Below are positions 1 through 9,879 of a stretch of DNA of 64,000 nt, piece after piece. A program made the translations under genes and the position numbers. The stretch's first letter is position 1. Each line of letters opens with the position of its first letter. The stretch is from Isoetes taiwanensis (lineage: Eukaryota > Streptophyta > Lycopodiopsida > Isoetales > Isoetaceae): assembly GCA_021234155.1 (NCBI GenBank), contig JAJEKV010000020.1:19835018-19899017 (forward strand). The letters run 5' to 3'. The notes under the pieces are model-generated. The model was not told where the DNA came from and did no database searches. It saw nothing but the letters and a program-made list of their open reading frames with translations.

Positions 1-197
1 CTGAGCGCATGAGCTATGAGATATCAGGGATCACTATTACAGATCCTGAAGATGAATGAATCACCTGTTTAGCATTGTATAGTGTAAGAGCTCTTGTGTT
101 GAGATGAAAAACGCAGAGCGTAATGAATAATAACTAGTCTATTGTAACTTGCATGTTATGTATGATATAGTAATTATGTAAAAGAGCATTGCATACC

Positions 198-3100
198 TCA
201 AGAGTTCTCATCATCGTCGTTAGCTTCTTTAGCCACTAATTCTTGCAACTGAGCCCCCACACTACTGGGGATCACCACTGACAACGGCCTGGTCTCTACG
301 GCCCAACCATAGTCTACTGTTTTCAAATGTTGGTAGCGTGGCGGATCATTAGGATTGGGTCTCCAATTCTTGCTCCAGCAATCCCTATACTACATTGCAT
401 ATGAGGTTCCCTTTCTGGCAACAGGCTCAAACCAAGAGACAAACACCTCTTCGTAATGTGGGAGATTAGGGTCCTCTATTGGGTCCTCTTCGGCAAAAGC
501 CATCCACGTCGGGCAGTTATCATGTGGTCTGATTAGCAAGAGCATTCCTTTCTTGACATCTTGGTAGGAGTCGAATATTTCAACTGGGTTCTTGGGTCTA
601 CCCGAGAAAGGCCCTACGTAATGAGGTGCTTCAATGTGCTCATCCACAAACACTTTTTCGGGTTCTTAGGTCTTTGGGCGAAATCCGAATAGCTGACTCT
701 CACGGGCCGCACGTCCCCAAGCACTCGCAGCAAGGTGGACCAGTAGTCAATAACTTCATTCATATATGTGTTGGACCATGAGTTATCGCCAGCTCTAGAA
801 ATAGCTGCCCAGTGCATCATGTACTTGGCAATAGAAGCTCTCAATGCACCTATATCTTTCAAGCTCCCATATGGCTGCACGACCTTAGGTGACCCTCTCG
901 GAATCATAGGTAAACCTTGGGCATCCTCCTTCCACATTCTGATTCCCTTTTCAGGGAGCCACTCCCTATGCCCTGGCCTCATCTTGTAGAACATTAGTGG
1001 CCAGCCATCCTTCATGCAAAACTTGAAGAGTAGAGGTTCCAAGTGACCACATAAACGGTCCTTCTTATCAGGGATAAAACCTTTCACGAATTCCTTCCAA
1101 TTAGGAACCTCTGACACAAGGTAAGGTGAAGGAGACTTTGAACTACACTGCCTGAAGAGTTGCATAAGCTCTGGAATAGTCAATGCATCTGATCTTCTCA
1201 TTAGAGTAGAGTAGTTTCCAAAGAGGGCATCTATGTCATCGTGGGTGTGTTCAACCATCATGAATCCCAGCTGCACTTGATCAAAGACACCTAACCAAAC
1301 CAAGTATGACAAGTAAGAGAAAAGATATCTATTCTTATTCTGACCTGAGCAATTATCTAGCTGCAAGTAAAGCCTCCTAGGCAACTTGTTATCGGTACCA
1401 TGGGGCCTTTGTTAGGAGGCATAAAATCATTTCTACTGCCATTTATCATTTTTGTCCTAAGGGTATCTGTGTTTAAAATTGCTCCACCCCAGCTGCTTTC
1501 AGGACGATCTGTATCTCTCAAATGGCCCCAATTATCCTCAGATTTATTCTCCAGTGTCTTCAAGGTATGATTCAAGGATCCCACATGAAAATTAGAATCA
1601 TCAGGCCAGAGGTCCAGTGAGAAGTGGCCCAAGGCACCTATACCATGGCCGTGCATGAGAGCACCTGTAACACTCACCTTCAGTCGTTCACCCCTCCATA
1701 CAGACTTTGCTAGTTTCTCTAGACGAGGGACCATGGTCTTATTCTGGTCCATCTTATCATGTATAATGGTTAAAGCGTGCTCAGGAGATCTATGAGACAA
1801 AGCTCTCCAGGACTAGTAAAGGCTCCTGCATGAAATCTGGGCCGTCATATGTGATTTTCTCTCTATTGCAAGTACCCTTCTTTCATTTGGATCTCTGGTC
1901 TTAGCAAGCTTTTCCTTTATGACAATACAGGTGTTACACTTAGAAAATGCTATCCTCTTAGCTATTGCTACCTCTGAATGATTCTCTTTCCAAGCACACA
2001 GAAAGGACGAAGGAGAAATATGCTTGCCTGTCATCTCTGTAACGGTAATATCTACTTCTTGGTGTATATCCTTCTTAGTCAAGACTGAAGGTAGCCTCTT
2101 AACATTTTGTCTGCTACCCTCGCTCGTAATTTTCGAGCGGTGTGGCATCGTCTCTGCGTTTTCATCTATGAACATAGATAGCACAGCATTGCCAGCCAAA
2201 GTATGAGACCTTGGCTTCTTAGACCCAGTATTTCCGTGCTCAGCAGTTCTGTGGCCATCATTGAAGAGCTTCTTCCACTTGTAAAAAGTGGAAATGGGTA
2301 TGCCATAGGCTTTATGCCATGCTTTCACGCACACCTGTTTGTTATTCAACATCAGGTTGCGGACTACACCATTTTCAGAGCAAAGATCTAGCATGTTATA
2401 TGCAAAGGTTGTGCGCTCCGAGGACTTCATGTTCCAGTAAAAGGTTCTCATGCAAGCTATCTCCTTGGATGTCAAATTTGCACAGCATCGTTTCATGCAG
2501 CACAGTGATGACCTGAAGTCTAGAATAGCTCTGCACTAGTTTTTCTTTCACATTTGGTTTGTGCTGGACGTGTCCTGGGTCTCCGATTGACCATGCGGTA
2601 AGGTCTCTTTTTTGTGATGCCAATTTCGGGTCTAATGGAGTAAGGTTCATTCTCCGCATCCTTCTCCTTCACTGCAACCACGAGAGTAGAAACTGGAATG
2701 TTATCAACGAGCACGAAGGCTATGGGCCATCTCACAAGGTCATGCAGTTGGGGCATTTCTGCACAGGCTTGGCAGCGCATAGAGATCTTTTCGGGCATTG
2801 GAAATAGGCTCATGATAGTAGCAGCTATCGAGCCTTCCCCTAACTTCACGTCAGCCACAGCATGGTTTGGATTGGCAAAAACGATAACACCATAACCGTA
2901 AGCCATGTGGCAGTATTCATGCATGAGTGTGCATGCCTTCTCAACTAACTCATCTTTAGAAAGCCCTTGCACATGATTCGTCTCATTATTGGCTAATCCC
3001 TCATTGCCTCCGACCTGCCAGTTTATACGTTTAATCTGTCCTGGTGGCGTGCAAGCTTTCTCCTCTCTCACAAGTTGACCAGCAATGTCCTTCTTTTACC

Positions 3101-3303
3101 ACAACACAAAAGTCCCCACAGCTTCACCAATTTTTTCTATTTCCTGCTCGGGAATTGGTAGCGGCAACTGTCCATCCAAAACATTCACAATCGAAACAAC
3201 CACCATACCCTCCGGGACAATCGATGTGATGGCGCTCGAAATTGTGGACTCTTCCCTCTGCCACCTTTTTCCCCAGCAGATAAAGCGGGATTACATCTGC
3301 CAT
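198..3303 (-). pseudogene. DUF7869-type transposase-like protein, decayed
   Basis: Read on the minus strand from ATG at 3303, the coding sequence can be followed through several frames to a TGA at 198-200. The middle part has the layout of the DUF7869 family, transposon-derived proteins of plants and animals. It opens with a Cys-rich stretch (KRCCANLT) and a VCVKAWHKAYGI segment, followed by DKMDQNKT, then HGHGIGALGHF, LYLQLDNCSGQNKNRYLF and VEHTHDDIDALFG (1240-1370). I infer a DDE-like or related nuclease role; the catalytic residues of the family are not known to me. It is broken. In-frame stops lie near 3105 (TGG TAA AAG), 1815 (TAC TAG) and 393 (ATG TAG), and frames shift near 3250, 2510, 1390 and 645. 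All three stops would revert by one T-to-C change to Gln codons, as expected from C-to-T decay. The N-terminal 250 codons (2520-3303) are unrecognised and could be a separate domain. Confidence 0.72.
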
Positions 3304-3326
3304 CCTGCAAACAAGAGGTCGTGAAT

Positions 3327-3340
3327 ATCGCGACCGCGAT
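3327..3340. promoter_or_regulatory. CpG palindrome ATCGCGACCGCGAT, upstream of the DUF7869 gene
   Basis: This near-perfect 14-bp palindrome lies 24 bp before the ATG of the minus-strand transposase-like gene. Two further half-sites (ACCGCGAT at 3425-3432, CGGTCGCG at 3456-3463) and a second full copy follow within 300 bp. The same core recurs in front of the divergent gene. The position suggests an operator or element-specific binding site; no binding protein is proven. Confidence 0.6.
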
Positions 3341-3603
3341 CCTCGTAAGCAAAAAGAACTCTGCTCATAAAGTTCTACTAGAAAACGACAACTGAGAGAT
3401 TAAAAAATGTTTAGGACTTTCGCCACCGCGATCTTATCGAGCATTAGCAAGAACACGGTCGCGCTTTTTGCAAGCATTCACACTAGCTTCTTAGATAAGA
3501 ACTCATGTGGAAAACACATGTCGAGGTTAGCAAGTGGTTTCAACTCATAGTTATAAATATATTGGAGTTCTTTAGTAAATAGCAAGTGTAGATTGTTGAA
3601 GAT

Positions 3604-3617
3604 ATCGCGACCGCGAT
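3604..3617. promoter_or_regulatory. CpG palindrome ATCGCGACCGCGAT, second full copy
   Basis: The core is identical to the copy at 3327. It sits in otherwise AT-rich DNA between the two divergent genes, and the local CpG density stands out sharply against its surroundings. Confidence 0.6.
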
Positions 3618-4713
3618 CTCGTCGAGCACAATAGTTAAAGCATTGACTTCCAGACTAAAGCATTACTCTTACCTCACAGGAAATGGTGGCGTCAACGTCT
3701 ACTTGTAGCCAAGGACCCGTCAGAAGCTGCAGTGTCATAAAAACAGTGTTTTGTATCATCCACATGGAGAAAGAAAGCATATATTTGAAACACGTGAACA
3801 TTGTATAATAAACACACCAGAGTGCACAGGTTTGCTTAGAACATCTATTTTTACATATTCTAATCCAAAGTATCAGCAGGTATCTTATCAATCCATACAA
3901 TACATAGTGATGTTAGTGTATAATCAATTGAATGCCGAGAACCCTGTAAGGAAACAGTCTTTAAGGAAGAATTAGTTATTATTGATCATGAACTAACAGC
4001 AGAGACTCCGAGGTTGTAGTTATCATTGAAATTAACTGCAACATCAACTTAGAGTTCACTTCACTGAGAGATATGCATCAGAATAGGCCTTTTACCTCGC
4101 CCGAAAGCCTAAATTCGATGCAGTGGAAGAAATTCAAATGTATAGTGGCGCAGTGCAAGCGGATTATCAGCGCCCTCGTCAGCGCCTTCAATGGATGCGG
4201 GATTCTGCAGCAAATCCTTTGGGGAACTTGGCACAGCTAAGGCGTAGCTCGAGCGTCTCCGAGATCTTGCAAAACAAACAAATTTGAATTGGCTTTTCCC
4301 GCTTTCACTTGAAATGTTTGTTATCGAATTCAAATTTTCCTGTCACTGTCCATCCGTAATCTAGTTTCTTTTTCTAGTCTTTATGGCTGCATAATGTGTC
4401 AGGTCCATTTATTGAATTGACAGTACGGGAGGAAATCGAACGCGGACGTCCAAGTCGATAAAGACCTTTTGTACGGATTGCGTGCTTTTTAGGACGGGTA
4501 TATTCGCCCGAACGGATTTATGGCCAGTAATAAATACGGCCGGCCGGCCGGTAATTAATATGGCCGGCGTGTAATTAATGCGCCCGCACGTACGGCGCCA
4601 TTATGGCTGGCACGAAAATCCACGTATCATTATGCCCGGCGGGCATTTAAATTCCGCGGCCGCGTTCCTATATAAATTCAAAATCATCAATCTCTTAACA
4701 TCTTTCAAGTTTT
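3618..4713. other. Intergenic region between the divergent genes, with a GGCC-rich palindromic patch
   Basis: No convincing coding sequence is present. Around 4541-4556 a run of GGCC/CCGG units forms a perfect palindrome. It is followed by alternating GGCCGGC and TAATTAAT blocks to about 4600 and a CGTACGGCGCC patch. This could be the shared promoter or a structured origin-like region of the module. Only base composition and symmetry support that. Confidence 0.4.
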
Positions 4714-5212
4714 CGGCGACCGCGATTTCTTCAGCGCCTAGCGCCTTCGAGTTTGTAGCGCCTTCTAGAACCTCCCCAAAACGATAGGAATTTTGTATAC
4801 AGCTGGCGCCCGCGATCCCATGGCACCTAAGGACTCCCTGAGAGAAGGTAATTTCTAACATTTCAGCTCAGCAAGATCGCGGCCGCGATCTTTCCTACTG
4901 GATCTTGTAATGTTTTGATTGCTATAGCTGCTCAGCAAGATCGCGGCCGCGGTCTTGCTTACTAGGTTTTGTAATGTTTTGATTGCTATAGCTGCTCAGC
5001 CAGATCGCGGCTGCGGTCTTGCTGAGCATAGGTTTTCCTTTCTTGCCTTGCATTGCTACCACCCCAACAACGCGACCGCGATGTTGATGAGTAGTAGTAT
5101 AGTAGTATAGTGAGCAGTGGTATTGTTTTCTTGCCCTGCTTAGCTGCCCAACATCGCGGCTGCGATAGTGTGGAGTAATATTATAGTTACTTGGAAGGAT
5201 CGCGGTCGTGGT
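4714..5212. promoter_or_regulatory. Array of eight CpG palindromes upstream of the ParB/methyltransferase-like gene
   Basis: Eight versions of the ATCGCGNNCGCGAT core are centred near 4719, 4809, 4882, 4946, 5010, 5075, 5159 and 5205, some with one or two mismatches in an arm. The best copy, AAGATCGCGGCCGCGATCTT (4873-4892), is a perfect 20-bp palindrome. Spacing is 46-90 bp and the array ends about 70 bp before the gene's first recognised codon. Iterated palindromes beside a gene with a ParB-like domain recall parS or operator arrays. That analogy is an inference. Confidence 0.75.
4867..5045. repeat. 64-bp tandem repeat, each unit carrying one palindrome
   Basis: The GATCGCGG cores at 4875, 4939 and 5003 are spaced exactly 64 bp apart. 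The sequence between them is duplicated as well (TTGTAATGTTTTGATTGCTA, then TAGCTGCTCAGC). The array therefore grew at least partly by tandem duplication, while the palindromes stayed recognisable. Confidence 0.8.
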
Positions 5213-5280
5213 TCTCTTGAGTAGTTTATACTTTTCGTTGCACAACATTATGCAGCCTATCAGGCACTCACCACAGGGTT

Positions 5281-8200
5281 TTGTTCACAGCACTTGCTCT
5301 GTTTCGTGGACCGGATGTCGAACCCATCCGTATTATAACCCCTTCTAATGAAAGGAAATGGTGTATAGAGATTGCACAAGCAATACCGCACATTAAAGGT
5401 GACCGCAGAAAGGACCTGTGCCTGTTCCTGCGGACTGGAAAGAAACCTGAGGACGTTGAACAAGTTGGCATAGTGGTGGCAATGTGGGAAGGCACGAAGA
5501 ACAATGTGCAAGATGCTACCATATGCAGCATCGAGGACACACACCAATTGCAGTTCCTGGAGTACATTCTGAAATGGCGCAATTATGACCCATCTTTGAT
5601 GATAGCCAGCAAAATGAACAAGCCAGCCACAGGGAAAAACGTCCCAACATCAGCTAAGGGTTATGGCTGGGTGTTGCCATCTTATGAGTCTCTCTCTTTG
5701 TCAGGTATAAAGGGAAACAGAGACATCTTGGTAGGGTTCTCGGCATGCAGAAATGGTTTGTCCACAGACAAGAAGCCTCCGAGCTGTGCTTTGAAAGCAG
5801 TCCAGGACGAGAAAATGCCCTCGGTGATGGACACCAATTGGCTAAGAGCCGTGGCCAAGAAAAAAAGTGTAACGCCAATTGCTACTTTGGGAGAGCCTTC
5901 AGCATCAAAAACAGTTGTTGAAGAAACACAATCCACGATAAATCCCTCCGGTATTATTAACCCTACTCTTCCTCTTGCTTTAAAGGCCCCAGATAGCACT
6001 ACATCTGGTGGAATTTTTCCAAAAAAACTTACTACATTCAAAATTAACCTTAGAAATCTCAACACTGACGATAGCCCACAGCCCAGCAGTTCTCAAACCC
6101 CCCCTTCTGTTACGAAAGCCTCCTCTAGACTAGCATTGACATGGCCACATCCACCTGCCATTCCAGTCGAGTTAAAGTTCAATCCAGAAGAAGAACGCAA
6201 GATGGCCGAGCAAACCACTCAAAAGCTGGAACAGTTTAAACGGTTTTACCCCTTAGGGGTGAATTGGTTTACCAAGATTTCTATTTTTTATTGTGAACCT
6301 GCACCGGCAAACCTGACACACCGAATGCGATCAAATGACCATGTTCAAACTCTGGTCAAAAGCTTCAAGTCATACCCAACAGAGGTTCTCACACCTGCTG
6401 ATGTCGTGCCATTTGACCCTATTACCAGGTAACTGATTCTTTATCTTTTGAACACTCGTTGTTTAGATTTGACTTGATGGTTGTCTATTTTTTAGGAGGA
6501 GGGTGACGTGGAGCAATCCAGAGGATTTAAAGGGCAAGAGATTTTACATTATTTCTGGCAACCACAGTATTTGCGCGGCACAACTCCTTTGTTCGGTCGT
6601 CGGCCTGCAAGAGCAGCAACTAGAATTTGCTAAAGTATATGATAGAAGAAGATCGAGAGTGCTCAATGGAAATCTTACTGACAAGGAATATATAGAGTTG
6701 AGTATTCAATGCAACGAAGTAATTGCAAACACCGTCTACAGAGAGCCACTGATTGAAAAACTGCAACAACTTCGTAATCAGCACAAGGCTTATGGCTATC
6801 CTCCACAAGGACCGATAGGAACGGCTACGACTTCTGCTTGGAAGGTATTTATTCACTTTCTGCTCGCCAACATCGCGACCACGATCTTAATGACCTTTGC
6901 TTCTGCAGGATTTTCATGAAATTGCAACGACCACTTTGAAAGTGCAGGAGCTTAAAGATGAAAAACAATTCATCTTTATGGATGAGAAGGTTTTCAAGAA
7001 GTTAATGGAAGTTGCCGGACTGTGGGTGAACCGTAAGCTCAGCGACGACCATGGTGAGTTTCCGGACAAACCATCCAAAGACTTCTTTAATAAGACCTGG
7101 CTCCGGTTGCTACGAGGTATGTCGAATGCAGAGGTGTCACAGCTGCTCGATGAGATTATAGAAGGCAAGACGTATTTGAAGGTGCAGTCAGGGTATAGCG
7201 GGAGATTTGATTGCAAACAACGGGCAACTGACATCAGAACCCTGACTTTTATGAGGCGTGAAATCTTATCTTATGCCACAAATTTGCTGCAAAAGGATTT
7301 CGATAGCTGGGAGGAATTGCTTCAGGCTTTTCCTGATTTGACTGAACAGAGAATACTGGATATATCAGATACCGATACAGAGTACGTGAAGGCTAACTAT
7401 AACAAGGATCATACACTAGGTAACCTACCTGTAGCCTTTCTGGAGCCAATCAGAAATATTCTAAAGCCTGAAGAGGCTAGAAAAAGAAAGGAAAAGAAAA
7501 ATATTGCCATAGCAGTGACAAAGGATGGCATCCCTACTTCCTCCCCAGTGTCAGAGAATGCCACATTGATATTTATTGACATCCGAGGGATGACAAAGGT
7601 ATGGGATTGCAAGAAATACACATACCTATTTACAAGGATAGCTACCATGACTACTGCCAAAGTTTATCACTTGGTTATTATCATGCGCTCTGTGAATTTG
7701 CCCAATTGCTTGTACAGTCAGAAGCAAATTCAGGGCGGTGGCCACCTATCTTTAGGTTCTTATGAAGAAATGGGATGGAAGAGCAAACGAAGGGTGAAAG
7801 AATATCAGTACTATATTAGTCATATGTGCATTAACAGGAGTGATGTTCGTGTAGCACCTGTGCAACCTGAGCTGGAGCTTCGACTATCTCCACACAACAA
7901 GGCTCCTAAGTCAACACCATTGCCTCCAATGCCGCTAACAGGTAATGAGGATGCCGATGAGAAGATAAAAAAGAAGTTTCAGACTCTTTTTACAGGCAAA
8001 CCAAGATACAAATGGGCGGCAATGGAAGAAGATCTTGTATTGAAATGCCAGCTGAAAACCTCGTATGCCTACTATATTGTTGATCAGCTGGTGCCCACTG
8101 ACGGTTGCGTTCTGGATTTCTTTTCGGCTGGGACAGCTTCTCGTGTCACTCTTATGCAAGGCAAAAAGAGTGTGGCCTTCGAAAGTTCAGGTAAAGTGTG

Positions 8201-8909
8201 TCGTTTCCTGAGGGCCTTCTTGGAAACGCTTGAGAAAATGGCCAGTCAAACTACGGGGGGATCTGAAGAAGAGGAGAAAGCAGAGAATGCAGAGCCTAAT
8301 CCTTTGCTGCCCAACATCAGTATCACCCAAAACACAGATGTATCAGGGTTGGATAACATTTTGGATAACCTCGATGCTAAGTCCTACGAGGAGAGAATGC
8401 AAGAAACAAAGCGCTTGCTTGAAGCGACGGAAAAATGTATTGAAGCCCTCGCCACTTTTCAAAAATTAAGTGCACTGAATGAGAAGATTGATGGGTACAT
8501 GCCATTCTTGACAGGCGAACATAAGTTTGAATACTTGGGCGTAGAGCACATGGAAGTAGACCAAGAGCACATGGAAACAGACCAACAGCACATGGAAACA
8601 GACCAAGATGAGGCTGTTGGGACACAAGAGCATCAGATACACAGCAAGAAGCAGAAGCTCTTTCATCCACAGGAGATTGCTACTCAATCGGAGAAGGAAC
8701 TTATAGGCGGGAACAGTGCAGGGGAGAGTGAAAATGCAGAGCCTGATTCACATGTGGAGCGCATCGCAAACGCCATGGGTGTTGAGATTCCAGAGGTCAC
8801 AGGTTATTCAGAGATGGACACAATACAAGCTATGGAATTGGGCCGCATGGCCAATGAAATGGGTGTGATACCTGATAGCGTATATGAAACACAATCACAA
8901 GACTTGTAA
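5281..8909 (+). CDS. ParB-like plus beta-class methyltransferase-like protein (element-borne)
   Basis: Three open exons (5281-6428, 6496-6844, 6909-8909) join across clean GT-AG introns of 67 and 64 bp, giving about 1165 codons to the stop at 8907-8909. No in-frame ATG opens exon 1, so a further 5' exon probably lies upstream. Residues about 340-440 follow the ParB/sulfiredoxin pattern: LVKSFKSY, FYIISGNHSICAAQLL (GNHS near 404) and LSIQCNEV. Residues about 715-930 resemble a beta-class N4/N6 DNA methyltransferase. The motif IV position reads FIDIRGM (Asp723) instead of DPPY, and a motif I-like VLDFFSAGTAS (Asp902) follows, in the order typical of the beta class. Missing DPPY argues against normal catalysis, so a DNA-binding role is more likely. 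The tail carries an acidic stretch and HMETDQ repeats (8541-8610). ParB domains fused to methyltransferases are known in bacteria and phages. Confidence 0.6.
6872..6887. promoter_or_regulatory. CpG palindrome inside intron 2 of the ParB/methyltransferase-like gene
   Basis: The 64-bp intron 6845-6908 contains ATCGCGACCACGAT, one mismatch from the consensus. It takes up about a quarter of the intron. It could mark autoregulation or simply the spread of the motif within the element. Confidence 0.5.
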
Positions 8910-9033
8910 TTGCATTCTTCAAGAATGAATATTGTATATTACTTCCTTCAATGGAAATTTTAGTTTCAGGAATATGTATTACCATATCTTTTTGTCTTTA
9001 CTACTACTTCGTGCATGTTTAATGCTAAAAATA

Positions 9034-9047
9034 ATCGCGACCGCGAT
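9034..9047. promoter_or_regulatory. CpG palindrome ATCGCGACCGCGAT, 3' of the gene
   Basis: This copy is identical to those at 3327 and 3604. It lies 125 bp after the stop codon at 8909, in AT-rich sequence. Confidence 0.55.
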
Positions 9048-9183
9048 CCTCTGTGACAAATATATGGCTTTAAATACTGAAATATTTGTGCCATGCTTGC
9101 TCCACTGTACCTTTTTTGTACGTAATGCTCTCATATGGTTTTAATAAAAGGCTCATTATTTTGTCTCCTTTCAGCTGCGAAAG

Positions 9184-9197
9184 ATCGCGTTCGCGAT
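9184..9197. promoter_or_regulatory. CpG palindrome ATCGCGTTCGCGAT next to the LTR insertion point
   Basis: This is a perfectly symmetric 14-bp variant. It lies 28 bp before the left LTR, and no copy was seen beyond the retrotransposon. The motif-bearing element therefore probably ends close to here, or continues only briefly after 20305. Confidence 0.55.
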
Positions 9198-9225
9198 TCT
9201 TGCGATAAGATTGAGCATTCCCTCC

Positions 9226-9811
9226 TGTTAGTCCTGTGCCTCCTGGTACAGGACTATTCATGCATACGACAGACCAGGTCAAGCTCAAGGATCCTCAGTC
9301 AACCACGGGTCAGACATCCAAGGCTCCACAGAAGACCAAGCAGCAGACCACGCAGTCAAAGCCTTTGGCTGTCAACAAGAGGCGCCGCTCAGACAAGTGA
9401 CGGCCCGTCACCGCCCGCGTCAGCGTCAGCGTGATTCTAGGCACTTCAAGAGGCACCGCCAACATTCTCAAGAATCAGGCCTCCTTCCAGGAGTCGGCAC
9501 CGAGATCAGTCAGAGTGTCTATATTGGGCCCAAGGCCATTGTACTATATATATGAGTAGAGTTAGCACATAAGTTTTTAGAGGAGTTTTGAGTCTTGTCT
9601 CCTTCAGTTTTCTCTCTATTGCGAGAGCTCATGTATTTTCATCATTGATATCAAGGAAGCTTATCATCTTTCAATCATTTGTTCTGTTTTCTTCTTTTTC
9701 TTCTCTTTCAAAGCCAAATCCCGCGTGACATAGTCCCCGGACTCTCTGGTAGATCCACGGGTCCTCCAGGGCAATTTGTCTTCCAGGAGTTTCGAACCCG
9801 CACCCCAAACA
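9226..9811 (+). repeat. Left (5') LTR of the Ty3 element
   Basis: The 586-bp repeat starts TGTTAGTCC and ends CCCCAAACA. A TATATATAT box at about 9545-9553 probably serves as the promoter. It differs from the right LTR mainly in its first 300 bp. Many of the differences there are CA versus CG, consistent with methyl-cytosine decay. Confidence 0.93.
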
Positions 9812-9879
9812 ACATGCCGCTGGCCGCCGGGTTACGATTTTATCCTACTTTCTTCGTCGCCATGTACGTGGTAATTTCA

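Noticed and set aside
4867-5045. CRISPR-like array of spaced palindromes
   Set aside because: The spacers are themselves duplicated rather than unique, and the context is eukaryotic; it is a tandem repeat carrying palindromes.
5268-5582. Minus-strand ORFs opposite the first exon of the ParB/methyltransferase-like gene
   Set aside because: They are shadows of the plus-strand exon with no motifs of their own.
9811-9835. Primer-binding site after the left LTR (TGGCCGCCGGGTTACG)
   Set aside because: It starts with TGG but is offset about 9 bp from the LTR end, and I cannot match it to a known tRNA 3' end.
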